A stretch of 64,000 nt of DNA from JBBRYW01 sp038253945 (lineage in GTDB: Bacteria > Actinomycetota > Thermoleophilia > Gaiellales > Gaiellaceae), in contig JBBSGR010000004.1 of the NCBI GenBank assembly GCA_038253945.1, forward strand, positions 62,001 to 126,000, given 5' to 3'. The number at the start of each line of letters is the position of its first letter. Position 1 is the first letter of the stretch. The notes beneath the pieces are model-generated. The model had not been told where the DNA came from. It saw only the letters and a program-made list of their open reading frames with translations, and ran no database searches. This document shows positions 24,425 through 32,911 of this stretch, piece after piece. A program made the translations under genes and the position numbers.

Positions 24425-24958
24425 TCAGCCTTCGAGCGAGATCGTCTTTTTCGTTGCGGGCAGCGGCTTCCAGTCCTGGTCGTTCAGCTGGTACTGGCCG
24501 TCGTCGTAGACCAGGTTCCCGTCGAGGTCGATTTCCGCGCCGTTCATCGTCACGGAGCCGCGGCCGACGACGCTCATGTCGATGTTGTCGCCCGAGACCT
24601 TCAGCCTGAACCGGCCGCCGATGACCCTGTAGCGGAGCTTCGACCCCGTGCACGTGACACTGTTGCCGACATCGCTCACTTCCCTGTGCTCACACCCCGC
24701 GACCTTGAGGTCGCCGATGTCGGCCTCGCCCGGATCCGTCAGGGTGACGCGACCCCTGCCGATCGATCCAATCAGGGCACCGTCCGCTCCGATCGGATTG
24801 CCGTTGGCTTCCTTTCCTCCGGCAATCACGACGCTGCCATAGCCGTTCCGGATCACGAGCGTGCCGTCGCGTGCCGACCCGGCGAGCCAGTGCGCCGAAG
24901 CACCGGCGGGTATGGCAAGTAAGGCCAGAACGCCCGACAACAGCAAGAGTCTCCGCAT
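24425..24958 (-). CDS. Secreted hypothetical protein, first gene of the two-component operon
   Basis: A 177-aa exported protein: signal peptide 1-23 (RRLLLLSGVLALLAIPAGASA, cleavage near ASA-HW), then a beta-rich, Gly-rich domain with repeating patterns (GTLVIRNGYGSVVIAGG, SIGRGRVTLTDPG, VVGRGSVTMNGA). Two Cys (in AGCEH and VTCTG) could pair. Family not recognised. It may be the output or the sensed partner of the kinase/regulator pair 25 bp downstream. The long upstream extension of the reading frame is a shadow of the antiporter gene. Confidence 0.75.
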   Translation of the reverse strand: MRRLLLLSGVLALLAIPAGASAHWLAGSARDGTLVIRNGYGSVVIAGGKEANGNPIGADGALIGSIGRGRVTLTDPGEADIGDLKVAGCEHREVSDVGNSVTCTGSKLRYRVIGGRFRLKVSGDNIDMSVVGRGSVTMNGAEIDLDGNLVYDDGQYQLNDQDWKPLPATKKTISLEG

Positions 24959-25006
24959 GTACGTAAGAAAGTATGCAATCCCACCTTGTGTGCGCAATGA
25001 ACGAGC

Positions 25007-25023
25007 TGTAAGGAAAGTGTAAG
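25007..25023. promoter_or_regulatory. TGTAAG-N5-TGTAAG direct repeat
   Basis: Two exact TGTAAG half-sites start 11 bp apart (25007 and 25018), the tandem geometry of OmpR/PhoB-type operators. The site lies between the divergent secreted-protein/response-regulator operon and the antiporter gene. Binding by the linked response regulator is inference. Confidence 0.55.
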
Positions 25024-25071
25024 TCGCCGCCGCCCCGCCGCCCGAGGCCGGGGCCGCTCGAGAGGGTCGCC

Positions 25072-25077
25072 TACATT
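25072..25077 (+). promoter_or_regulatory. -10 box of the antiporter gene (leaderless type)
   Basis: TACATT, 7 nt before the ATG at 25085. Confidence 0.45.
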
Positions 25078-25084
25078 CCGCTTC

Positions 25085-26575
25085 ATGGACGAGATCGGTC
25101 AGTTCGGAACGATCGTGCTGCTCGTCGCCGCCGGTTTCTCGCTGGCCGTGAGCACGAGCAAGCTGACCGAGCGCTTCCCGATCCCGGCGCCCGCGATCTT
25201 CCTCCTGGCGGCGGCCGTTGCCTCGGACGTGTTCCCCGGCCTGTCGGAGCACCTTTCGATCCGCAACGTGGAACGAATCGGGGTCGTGGCGCTGATCGTG
25301 ATCCTCTTCGACGGCGGCATGATCGTGGGCTGGCGGCGCTTCAGGGGCTCCTCCGTACCCATCGCATCGCTCGGCATCCTCGGCACGTTCGGGACGGCGG
25401 CGGTGATGGCGGGGTTCGCGCACGTGCTGCTCGACTTCGACTGGACGACGGCGGGCATCCTCGGAGCCGCGCTCGCGCCCACGGACCCGGCCGTCATGTT
25501 CTCGGTGCTCGGCAACCGCGAAGTCGCCGGCCGCACCGGGACGATTCTCGAGGGCGAGTCCGGCGCGAACGACCCGGTCGGCATCGCGCTGGTGATTGCG
25601 CTGCTCGACCTGAAGACCAAGAGCGACGCATCCCTCTTCACGGTCGTGACCGAGTTCTCCGTCGAGATGACGGTGGGGCTGGCGGTCGGGGCGGCGGGGG
25701 CCTGGCTCCTGCTCCGTCTGATGCGCATCTCGCTCCCGGGCGAGGGTCTGTACCCGATCCGCACGCTCGCGGCGGCGGGAGTCATCTACGGGCTGGCCAC
25801 GATGGCTGGTGGGTCCGGCTTCCTGGCCGTGTTCGTCGCCGGCCTGCTGATCGGCGACTCGCGCGCGCCGTACAAGGCGGAGATCGAGCGATTCCACACT
25901 TCGCTCGCGAGCCTGGCGGAAATTGCGGTGTTCGTTGCCCTCGGGCTCACGATCGACCTGACTGACCTCGGAAAGAGCTCGCTCTGGCTCGACGGGGTCG
26001 AGCTCGCCCTCCTGCTCGTCTTCGTCGCGCGGCCGCTCGTCACGGGGCCGCTGCTACTGCCGCTGCGCCTCAGGCGCGGCGAGCGCCTGTTCATCATGTG
26101 GGGCGGCCTGCGAGGAGCGGTGCCGATCCTGCTCGCGGCGCTCGTGGTGCTCGCAGGAATCGAGCAGAGTCCCCGCATCTACAGCATCGTCTTCGTGGTC
26201 GTCGCGTTTTCTGTCCTGGTGCAGGGATCGAGCCTCCCGCTCGCTGCCAGGCTGCTCGGAGTCCGCATGCGGGACGTCCGGCCCGAGCCGTGGGATTTTT
26301 CGATCCGGCTACGGGAGGAGCCGGACAACGAGCTCGAGCGCTACATCGTGACGCCGCGGGGCCGGGCCGTCGGGCGCGCTATCCGCGACCTCCGCATCGG
26401 CGAGTATGCGTGGATCAGCCTGATCGTCCACGACGGTGAGCCGGTGCAGCCGCGTGGCTCGTACGTCCTCGCGGAAGGCGACGAGGTGCTCGTGCTCGGC
26501 GAGCGAGCGGACAGGGCAAAGCTCCGACGCTTCTTCGGAAGCGTGCGGACGACAACGCACGGAGCTGCAGAATGA
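25085..26575 (+). CDS. Cation/proton antiporter (CPA family) with C-terminal TrkA-C domain
   Basis: A 496-aa membrane antiporter with about 12-13 helices over residues 8-395, including ILFDGGMIVGWRRF, the double-Asp-type ion path around APTDPAVMFSVL, and LEGESGANDPVGIALVIALL. Residues about 410-490 form a cytosolic RCK-C (TrkA-C) domain (IRDLRIGEYAWISLIVHDGE...YVLAEGDEVLVLG), as in the K+/H+ antiporters CvrA/NhaP2. Potassium rather than sodium as substrate is inference. It ends in an ATGA overlap with the next gene. Confidence 0.92.
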   Translation: MDEIGQFGTIVLLVAAGFSLAVSTSKLTERFPIPAPAIFLLAAAVASDVFPGLSEHLSIRNVERIGVVALIVILFDGGMIVGWRRFRGSSVPIASLGILGTFGTAAVMAGFAHVLLDFDWTTAGILGAALAPTDPAVMFSVLGNREVAGRTGTILEGESGANDPVGIALVIALLDLKTKSDASLFTVVTEFSVEMTVGLAVGAAGAWLLLRLMRISLPGEGLYPIRTLAAAGVIYGLATMAGGSGFLAVFVAGLLIGDSRAPYKAEIERFHTSLASLAEIAVFVALGLTIDLTDLGKSSLWLDGVELALLLVFVARPLVTGPLLLPLRLRRGERLFIMWGGLRGAVPILLAALVVLAGIEQSPRIYSIVFVVVAFSVLVQGSSLPLAARLLGVRMRDVRPEPWDFSIRLREEPDNELERYIVTPRGRAVGRAIRDLRIGEYAWISLIVHDGEPVQPRGSYVLAEGDEVLVLGERADRAKLRRFFGSVRTTTHGAAE

Positions 26576-28200
26576 TTGCTCCCTGGTTGCTCGCCGGGGT
26601 ACTCGCGGGTGCACTCGGGCTCGCGGGAGCGGCAGCGCCGAAACGAGCTGCGGTACCGGCGCTCGACGAGCTTCGCGTGACGAACGGCTCGACTCCGTTC
26701 CGGGGCGACAGCCGGCTCCTGACGACGGTCAGTCCGAACGGGGACGGCTTCCGGGACCGCGTCGTCGTCAGCTTTCGCCTCTCTCGCGACGCCCTCGTGC
26801 GCCTGGACGTGCTCCGGACGGACACGATCCGCGTGGGGCGCGCGGCCGCCGAGACAATCTGGTCGAGCGCGAAGGGCCTCCGAGCCGGACCGAATCAGCT
26901 CGTCTGGCGGCCCGCGAGATCGACGCCGCCACGCACCTACGTCCTGCGGCTCACGGTCGGCGACGGGACCCGACGTCGTGTCTACGGTCGCCCGGCGCCG
27001 AACGAGCATTCTTCCTCCGCCGGTCCGGTCGTTCGCGTCCAAGGAATCGACGCCGGGTTCCCGCTGGCAAGTTATGCGCCGGGGCAGCGCGCGACGCTCT
27101 CGCTTGCGACGGATGCCGCATCCCTGCAGCTCCAGGTCTTCGCGTACTCGACGACTCTCCGGCGTGGCGACCAGGACTTCAAGACGAGCGGCCTCGCGAT
27201 GACGCCCCCGCTCTCGGTCGACTGGCGCGCTCACCGCGACGCCCCGGCGCCGCTGCGGCTCGTTCGAGCGGGCAACTGGCCGAGCGGCCTCTACTTCCTT
27301 CGCGCCCGCGCCGCGGACGGACGCGTCGGCTACGCGCCGTTCATCGTGCGGTCGCGACGTCCCAGCCTCCATCGGGTCGCCGTCGTCCTGTCCACGAACA
27401 CCTGGCAGGCCTACAACTTCCGCGACTCGAACGGCGACGGCTGGGGGGACAGCTGGTACGTGAGCGAGCGGACGGGCACGATCGACCTGAGGCGGCCGTA
27501 CCAGGACTTCGGACTCCCGTTCCGGTTCAAGGACTGGGACCTGACGTTCATCGCCTGGCTGAACCGCACCGGCAAGGCGGTGGACTACCTGTCCGACGAC
27601 GACCTCGAGCGGTTCGGAAGCGCACGGCAGCTCGCAGACGCGTACGACCTCGTGGTCTTTCCGGGACACGAGGAGTACGTCACACAGCGCGCGTACGACC
27701 TCGTGCAGCGCTACCGCAACCTCGGCGGGAATCTGATGTTTCTCTCGGCCAACAACTTCTTCTGGAAAGTGCGGCGGGAAAAGAGCCGGCTTCGTCGAGT
27801 GCGCGAGTGGCGGAGGCTCGGTCGCCCGGAATCGGCGCTCGTCGGAGCGCAGTACGTGGGGTCGAATCACGGCGCTCATCAGGAGCCCTACCGCATCGTC
27901 GGAGTGACCCGCACGCCTTGGGCGTTCGCGGGAACGAACCTCGCCGAGGGGGATGCGCTCGGCGGCAAGTACGGAATCGAGATCGACGCTCGCACGAGCG
28001 CCTCGCCGCCCGGGACGAGCGTTCTGGCGCGGATCCCCGATCTGATGGGACCCGGGCGAACGGCCGAGATGACGTATTACGAGACGCCGTCTGGCGCCAA
28101 GGTCTTCGCGGCCGGGACGATCAACTTCGCAGCGACAATCGACCGGTCCGACGTCTCGCAGCTCGTCGAGAACGTGTGGGCGCGGCTCTCGAAGCCCTGA
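26572..28200 (+). CDS. Secreted protein with DMFase large-subunit-like C-terminal domain
   Basis: A 542-aa exported protein: signal peptide (1-20), a FlgD-like Ig region near 40-125 (TVSPNGDGFRDRVVVSFRLSRDA), and from about 255 a domain like the C-terminus of N,N-dimethylformamidase beta subunit (VVLSTNTWQAYNFRDSNGDG, DLVVFPGHEEYV, NLMFLSANNFFW). Proteins with this domain are mostly uncharacterised; amidase activity cannot be assumed. The start overlaps the antiporter stop by 4 nt, so the two are co-translated. Confidence 0.82.
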   Translation: MIAPWLLAGVLAGALGLAGAAAPKRAAVPALDELRVTNGSTPFRGDSRLLTTVSPNGDGFRDRVVVSFRLSRDALVRLDVLRTDTIRVGRAAAETIWSSAKGLRAGPNQLVWRPARSTPPRTYVLRLTVGDGTRRRVYGRPAPNEHSSSAGPVVRVQGIDAGFPLASYAPGQRATLSLATDAASLQLQVFAYSTTLRRGDQDFKTSGLAMTPPLSVDWRAHRDAPAPLRLVRAGNWPSGLYFLRARAADGRVGYAPFIVRSRRPSLHRVAVVLSTNTWQAYNFRDSNGDGWGDSWYVSERTGTIDLRRPYQDFGLPFRFKDWDLTFIAWLNRTGKAVDYLSDDDLERFGSARQLADAYDLVVFPGHEEYVTQRAYDLVQRYRNLGGNLMFLSANNFFWKVRREKSRLRRVREWRRLGRPESALVGAQYVGSNHGAHQEPYRIVGVTRTPWAFAGTNLAEGDALGGKYGIEIDARTSASPPGTSVLARIPDLMGPGRTAEMTYYETPSGAKVFAAGTINFAATIDRSDVSQLVENVWARLSKP

Positions 28201-28209
28201 GCCTGAGTC

Positions 28210-29061
28210 TTAGCCATATTCGAAGAAGCCCATGCCGGTCTTCCGGCCGAGCCGCCCGGCCTGGGCCATCCGGACGAGCCTGGGCGGTGGTGCCATGCGC
28301 GGCTCGCGCAGCGCCTCCCAGAGCGCCTCGGAGGCGTGCACGTGGACGTCCACGCCGATCAGGTCGATTAGCGCACAGGGGCCGAGCGGCCAGCCGGTGC
28401 CGTACCGCATCGCGTCGTCCACGGCCTGCGGCGTGACGCCCGCCTCGTCGATCACACGCACGCAGTCATTCAGGAGCGGGATGAGGATGCGGTTGACGAC
28501 GAACCCAGGCGTGTCGTTGCAGGCGATCGGCCGCTTGCCGAGCCGTTTCGCGAAGGCGTAGACGGTCTCGAAGGCGTCGTCGGCGGTCGCCTGCGTGCGG
28601 ATGACCTCGACGAGCGGCAGCACCGGCGCCGGGTTGAAGAAGTGCAGACCCACCACGCGCCCGGGCCGGCCGGTCGCGGCCCCGATCTGGGTAATCGACA
28701 GCGCAGATGTGTTGGTGGCGAGAATCGCCTCCGCTCCGACCACCTCGTCGAGCTCGGAGAAGAGCGCCCGTTTCGCGTCCAGATCCTCGACGATCACCTC
28801 GATCACGAGCTCGCAGCCCTCGAGCGCCCCGAGATCGGTCTCGAGCGTCAGCCGTCCGAGCGCATCGTCACGCTGCGCCTCGGTCAGCCGGCCCTTCTCG
28901 ACGCCGCGCGAGAGATAGTGCTCGATCGTCGCGCCTCCCCGCTCGGCGAGCTCCATCGTCACCTCTCGGGCGACGGTGTCGAACCCGGCCTGCACGCACA
29001 GCTGCGCGATCCCGGCGCCCATCGTGCCGAGGCCGACGACTCCGACCCGCCGGATCTCCAT
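28210..29061 (-). CDS. 3-hydroxybutyryl-CoA dehydrogenase family protein
   Basis: A 283-aa NAD-dependent 3-hydroxyacyl-CoA dehydrogenase: Rossmann motif VGVVGLGTMGAGIAQ (6-20), VIEVIVEDLDAKRALF, ATNTSALSIT, catalytic His in GLHFFNPAPVLPLVEV, and the C-terminal domain NDTPGFVVNRILIPLLND. It interconverts 3-hydroxyacyl-CoA and acetoacetyl-CoA-type substrates in beta-oxidation or butyryl-CoA metabolism. Single gene, convergent with the DMFase-like gene. A TAGGAT box lies 8 nt before its ATG. Confidence 0.92.
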   Translation of the reverse strand: MEIRRVGVVGLGTMGAGIAQLCVQAGFDTVAREVTMELAERGGATIEHYLSRGVEKGRLTEAQRDDALGRLTLETDLGALEGCELVIEVIVEDLDAKRALFSELDEVVGAEAILATNTSALSITQIGAATGRPGRVVGLHFFNPAPVLPLVEVIRTQATADDAFETVYAFAKRLGKRPIACNDTPGFVVNRILIPLLNDCVRVIDEAGVTPQAVDDAMRYGTGWPLGPCALIDLIGVDVHVHASEALWEALREPRMAPPPRLVRMAQAGRLGRKTGMGFFEYG

Positions 29062-29069
29062 GGCGGGTG

Positions 29070-29075
29070 ATCCTA
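29070..29075 (-). promoter_or_regulatory. -10 box of the hydroxyacyl-CoA dehydrogenase gene
   Basis: Minus-strand TAGGAT, 8 nt before the ATG at 29061. Confidence 0.35.
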
Positions 29076-29114
29076 ACGAGGGAAGAACCGAGTCGTCGGG
29101 GCCGTCCTGATGGC

Positions 29115-29228
29115 ATGAAGCGGCTCATCTTGGGACTTGCGTTCATCGGTCTCGTCGCGCTCGCGGTCACGGGCGCGCTCGCTGATGTGGCGAGAGGACG
29201 GCGGCCGGCACTCGTTTCCGTCAACTGA
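29115..29228 (+). CDS. Possible 37-aa membrane peptide
   Basis: MKRLILGLAFIGLVALAV, then TGALADVARGRRPALVSVN: a basic start, one hydrophobic helix and a basic tail. It precedes the cupredoxin gene by 49 bp on the same strand. No good ribosome-binding site is visible, so translation is uncertain. Could equally be a chance ORF. Confidence 0.35.
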   Translation: MKRLILGLAFIGLVALAVTGALADVARGRRPALVSVN

Positions 29229-29277
29229 GGGCCAACCCGACGAAAACCGATCTCGCGGTGATGCCGTAGGACGGACT

Positions 29278-29949
29278 GTGAAGCGAGCTCTCGTCGCCGT
29301 GACCACCGCGCTGGCGAGCGTGGTGGCGCTGGCAGCTCCCGCGCACGGCGCCACCTTTACGGTAACCGTGGGCGGAGTGGCGAGTCCGATGATGTTCGAC
29401 CCCTCGAGCCTCACGATCACGGTGGGCGACACCGTCAATTTCGTCTGGGGCTCGAGCTCCCACTCCACGACGAGCGGCACCTGTGCGGGGGGAGTGTGCA
29501 CGGCTTCGCCGGGCTGGGACTCGGGCGTTCAGAGTTCGCCGTTCACGTTCCCCGTCGTCTTCAGCTCAACCGGGACGTTTCCGTACTTCTGCGCCGTCCA
29601 TGGCCCGATGGGGATGACGGGAACGATCACGGTCAACCCGGCCGTTGCGGTTCGAGTGCGCTCGCTGAGCGCGTCTACGGCGGGGCGCGGCGTGAGAGTC
29701 AGATGGCGGGCCGAGTCGGCACTCGGAACCGCCGGTTTCAACGTCTACCGCGAGCTCAGCGGAAGGCGCACGAAGGCGAACCGATCGCTCATCCCGGTCC
29801 GAGGCGCAAGCCCGACGAGGGCGCGCGCGTACACGTTCGTCGACCGCGACGCCCCGCACCGCGGTCACCGCCTGCGCTACTGGCTGCAAGCGCTCGATCT
29901 CGCGGGCGCGAAGAGCTGGTACGGCCCCGCAGCCGTCGCCCGACCCTAG
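29278..29949 (+). CDS. Secreted cupredoxin (plastocyanin-like) protein
   Basis: A 223-aa exported blue-copper-type protein. GTG 29278 is chosen because AGGACGG lies just upstream and the first 23 residues are a signal peptide ending PAHGA. The cupredoxin domain (about 24-120) shows the first His ligand in SSSHSTT and the Cys-x2-His-x2-Met ligand cluster CAVHGPM, sufficient for a type 1 copper site. Residues 125-223 are a fibronectin-like domain with FNVYRE and YTFVDRDA. Likely an extracellular electron carrier; partner unknown. Confidence 0.86.
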   Translation: MKRALVAVTTALASVVALAAPAHGATFTVTVGGVASPMMFDPSSLTITVGDTVNFVWGSSSHSTTSGTCAGGVCTASPGWDSGVQSSPFTFPVVFSSTGTFPYFCAVHGPMGMTGTITVNPAVAVRVRSLSASTAGRGVRVRWRAESALGTAGFNVYRELSGRRTKANRSLIPVRGASPTRARAYTFVDRDAPHRGHRLRYWLQALDLAGAKSWYGPAAVARP

Positions 29950-29974
29950 ACGCCGCTTCCGGTGCCCAGCGCCG

Positions 29975-29980
29975 TACACT
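29975..29980 (+). promoter_or_regulatory. -10 box of the aldehyde dehydrogenase gene (leaderless type)
   Basis: TACACT, 6 nt before the ATG at 29987. Confidence 0.45.
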
Positions 29981-29986
29981 GCTGGA

Positions 29987-31432
29987 ATGGCCGCGACGGC
30001 GACCGAGCGCAGGCTTCTGATCGACGGCGAATGGGTCGAGACGGGCGAGTGGATCGACGTCAACTCTCCCTACTCCGGCGAGCTCGTCGGGCGCGTCGCC
30101 AAAGCCGGCGCGAGCGAGGCGCGGCGGGCGGTCGACGCCGCCGAGCGCGCGCTCGCGAGCCCGCTGCCAGCCCATAGGCGCGCGGAGATTCTGGTTCGGG
30201 TCGCCGGCCTCCTCGGCCGTCGGCACGACGAGGTTGCTCGCCTCATCTCAGACGAAGCCGGCAAGCCGATCAAGGCGGCGCGGATCGAGGCGACGCGAGC
30301 GATGTCGACGTACACGATGGCCGCCGTGGAAGCCCGCAAGCTCGCCGGCGAGATGGTGCCGATGGACGCGACAAAGTCGGGCGAGGGGAAGCTCGCATTC
30401 ACGCTCCGGGTCCCGATCGGCGTGGTCGGGGCGATCACGCCCTTCAACTTTCCGCTCAACCTGGTCGCCCACAAGATCGCTCCAGCGTTGGCCGCGGGGT
30501 GCCCGGTAGTGCTGAAGCCGGCAAGCCAGACGCCGCTGTCGGCCTTCCTGCTCGCCGAGCTGGAGCTGGAGGCGGGCCTGCCGGCAGGGTGGCTGAACGT
30601 CGTGGCGGGCCCGTCCGCGGATCTTGGCGACGTTCTCGTCGAAGACGAGCGTGTCCGGCTGATCAGCTTCACGGGCTCCTCCTCGGTGGGCTGGGGCCTC
30701 CGCGAGCGCGCGCCCAGGAAGCGCGTCAATCTCGAGCTGGGCAACGCCACCCCCGTGATCGTGGAAGCTGATGCCGATCTCGACGTTGCGGCCGGGAAGC
30801 TGGCCTCGAACGCCTTCTCGTTCGCAGGTCAGAGCTGCATCTCAGTGCAGCGGATCTACGTACAGGAGGATGCTTTTCAGCCGTTCCTCGACCGTTTCCT
30901 GCCTCTCGTCGAGGGGCTCGAGCTCGGCGACCCGGCCGAGGAGGAGACCGACGTCGGCCCTGTGATCGACAAGGGCGCACGGGAGCGCATCCTCGGCTGG
31001 ATCGAGGAGGCTCGCGGCAGTGGTGCGCGGGTTCTGGCCGGCGGCGGCGTTCGCGAGGGCTTGATCGAGCCGACAGTCGTGGCGGATGCTGCGCCGGATC
31101 TGAAGATCTCGTGCGAGGAGGTGTTCGGACCGGTCTGCTCGGTCGTCAGCTACGGAACGCTTGACGAGGCGCTCGAGCTCGCGAACGGGACGCGCTACGG
31201 GCTGCAGGCCGGGATCTTCACGACGAAGCTTCAGACGGCGCTGCGAGCCTCGCGGGAGCTCGAGTTCGGCGGAGTCACCGTGAACGAGGCACCGACCTTC
31301 CGTGCCGATCAGATGCCGTACGGGGGCGTCAAGGACTCAGGTAACACGCGCGAAGGGCCGGCGTACGCCGTGAGAGAAATGACGGACGAGCGCGTCGTCA
31401 TCCTCGAGCTGGAGCCCGGCTCGTCACCTTGA
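29987..31432 (+). CDS. NAD(P)-dependent aldehyde dehydrogenase
   Basis: A 481-aa ALDH-superfamily enzyme. Conserved elements: oxyanion Asn154 in TPFNFP, cofactor Lys in VLKPAS, SFTGSSSVG (227-235), general base Glu250 in LELGNATP, catalytic Cys284 in GQSCIS, and EEVFGPV near the C-terminal third. Substrate is not readable from sequence; the closest look is to succinate-semialdehyde or lactaldehyde-type ALDHs. The TGA stop overlaps the TTG start of the next gene. Confidence 0.93.
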   Translation: MAATATERRLLIDGEWVETGEWIDVNSPYSGELVGRVAKAGASEARRAVDAAERALASPLPAHRRAEILVRVAGLLGRRHDEVARLISDEAGKPIKAARIEATRAMSTYTMAAVEARKLAGEMVPMDATKSGEGKLAFTLRVPIGVVGAITPFNFPLNLVAHKIAPALAAGCPVVLKPASQTPLSAFLLAELELEAGLPAGWLNVVAGPSADLGDVLVEDERVRLISFTGSSSVGWGLRERAPRKRVNLELGNATPVIVEADADLDVAAGKLASNAFSFAGQSCISVQRIYVQEDAFQPFLDRFLPLVEGLELGDPAEEETDVGPVIDKGARERILGWIEEARGSGARVLAGGGVREGLIEPTVVADAAPDLKISCEEVFGPVCSVVSYGTLDEALELANGTRYGLQAGIFTTKLQTALRASRELEFGGVTVNEAPTFRADQMPYGGVKDSGNTREGPAYAVREMTDERVVILELEPGSSP

Positions 31433-32031
31433 GGCGCTTCTCGTTCCTGCGGGGCCGGCTCGGAAGCCGGGCCGACGGCGAAGCGGGCGACAACGGCGCC
31501 CCGCCGGCCGCCGAGCTGCCCTCGGGGGCACAGACAGTAGAGCCTGCGCCCTCGGGGGCACAGACAGTAGAGCCTGCGCCCCCGTCGGCCCAGCGCATGC
31601 CGGTACCGACGCGAGGGCAGCTCCGGCGGGAACGGCGGGCTCTCGTCGACGAGCGGGAGGAACGAGTGCGCGACCTGGGCGGATTGATGCTCGAGATGTA
31701 TCGCCGGAATCAGTTCCGTCAGGAGTTGATTCACGAGCGCTGCACCGAGCTGGTGCAGGTCGAGGGCCGCCTGCGGGAGGTCGAGACGCTGCTCGTGACC
31801 GTATCCGGCCCAAGTGGCCTGACCGTCTACGGCCGCTGCGCATGCCGGGCCCCGCTCCTCTGGGGGTCGCACTTCTGCCCCAACTGTGGCCGCGCGGTGG
31901 CCGACGCGCCGGTCGTGAGCTGCGCACGGTGCGGCAACCCGCTCGCGGCCGACGCACGCTTCTGCCCAGCCTGCGGCAGCGTTGTCGAGGCTCCCCCGGC
32001 TGTCTTTTCCCAGGGTCCGGGCGCCGGATAA
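31429..32031 (+). CDS. Double zinc-ribbon protein with coiled coil
   Basis: A 200-aa protein starting at TTG inside the ALDH stop. Residues 1-55 are low complexity with an exact ten-residue duplication (PSGAQTVEPA twice). About 65-120 is a helical, charged segment (RRERRALVDEREERVRDLGG...). The C-terminal 60 residues hold two zinc ribbons: CAC...CPNC and CARC...CPAC. No catalytic motif. It is followed two bases later by another zinc-ribbon protein with a membrane helix, so the two probably work together. Confidence 0.75.
   Translation: MRRFSFLRGRLGSRADGEAGDNGAPPAAELPSGAQTVEPAPSGAQTVEPAPPSAQRMPVPTRGQLRRERRALVDEREERVRDLGGLMLEMYRRNQFRQELIHERCTELVQVEGRLREVETLLVTVSGPSGLTVYGRCACRAPLLWGSHFCPNCGRAVADAPVVSCARCGNPLAADARFCPACGSVVEAPPAVFSQGPGAG
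31519..31578 (+). repeat. Perfect 30-bp tandem duplication inside the zinc-ribbon gene
   Basis: Units 31519-31548 and 31549-31578 are identical and in frame, duplicating PSGAQTVEPA. The identity at nucleotide level suggests a recent slippage event. Confidence 0.95.
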
Positions 32032-32033
32032 CA

Positions 32034-32765
32034 GTGCAGGCGTCCCCGCCGACTGCGGGTCGGCCGGACGGCCGAGACGTTCCGACTGCTGCGGCGGTTG
32101 TGTGTCCGCGCTGCGGCAGCGCCTCCGCGCCGAACCACGAGTACTGCCTCGAATGCGGCTTGCGTTTGCCGACCGTGCGTGGACTCATCCCGCGACTCGG
32201 GGTGGCGTGGCGGCGACGCCTGCCCTGGTATCCCGGCGACTGGCTCTGGCCGACGCTCCTCTTCCTCGGCCTCGCCGCAGCCGGGGCGGCAGCAGCGATC
32301 TACGTCTCCACGCGGCCCGGCAAGCCGCAGACTCTCGTGGCGACCTCACCTCCAGGACAGACCGTCCGGGTCGTCGCGACCACCCGGGCGACGAGCACAG
32401 GCGCCCCGACTGCGACCGCGCCGACGAACGTCTCTCCCTCCTCGACGACGCCCGCCGCACCCCCGCCACCAAAGCAGACGCGCCCGCTCGCGTGGCCCAG
32501 CGGAAGACGGGGCTACACGGTCGTGCTCGCCTCCGTACCAACGGCACGCGGCAAGCCCGCCGCGCGGGAGCAAGCTCGGAAGGCGATCGGGGCGGGGCTC
32601 ACCGACGTAGGGATCCTCGACTCGTCCGACTACTCGAGCCTGCACCCGGGGTACTACGTCATCTTTACCGGCGTTCGCGACTCGGAAGCGGCCACCGCGC
32701 CGGATCGTCGAGCCGCGCAGACGGGCGGCTACGCGGAGGCATACTCCCGGCAGATCACGCCCTGA
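32034..32765 (+). CDS. Zinc-ribbon, single-pass membrane protein with SPOR-like C-terminus
   Basis: A 243-aa protein, GTG start 2 nt after the previous stop. Order: zinc ribbon CPRCGSA...YCLECG (about 24-42), membrane helix (about 72-92), a Thr/Pro-rich linker (about 110-150), and a C-terminal domain (about 158-243; YTVVLASVPTARGKPAAREQARKA, GYYVIFTGVRDS, AYSRQI) resembling SPOR repeats that bind denuded glycan strands. Zinc ribbon inside and SPOR-like domain outside suggests a cell-envelope sensor or division-site protein; inference. Confidence 0.75.
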   Translation: MQASPPTAGRPDGRDVPTAAAVVCPRCGSASAPNHEYCLECGLRLPTVRGLIPRLGVAWRRRLPWYPGDWLWPTLLFLGLAAAGAAAAIYVSTRPGKPQTLVATSPPGQTVRVVATTRATSTGAPTATAPTNVSPSSTTPAAPPPPKQTRPLAWPSGRRGYTVVLASVPTARGKPAAREQARKAIGAGLTDVGILDSSDYSSLHPGYYVIFTGVRDSEAATAPDRRAAQTGGYAEAYSRQITP

Positions 32766-32780
32766 GAGGGTCCGCGCTCT

Positions 32781-32809
32781 TTGATTTCGGCGAGGCGGAG
32801 GGATAGACT
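32781..32809 (+). promoter_or_regulatory. Promoter upstream of the zinc-cluster/WYL genes
   Basis: TTGATT (32781-32786), 17-bp spacer, TAGACT (32804-32809). It gives a leader of about 95 nt to the ATG at 32912. The leader contains the inverted repeat GTTAA-N7-TTAAC (32836-32852) in an unusually AT-rich stretch. Confidence 0.6.
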
Positions 32810-32911
32810 CGTCGGCGCATCGTCTGCTGCCGTGAGTTAATGCCGTCTTAACACTGTTTCGCCGGCCATTAACCACCGACCCGAGATACTGAGAGGACGA
32901 CCAGCCGAACG

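Noticed and set aside
24425..25897. 490-codon minus-strand ORF joining the secreted protein with an upstream extension
   Set aside because: The extension is antisense to the antiporter; a signal peptide starts at 24958.
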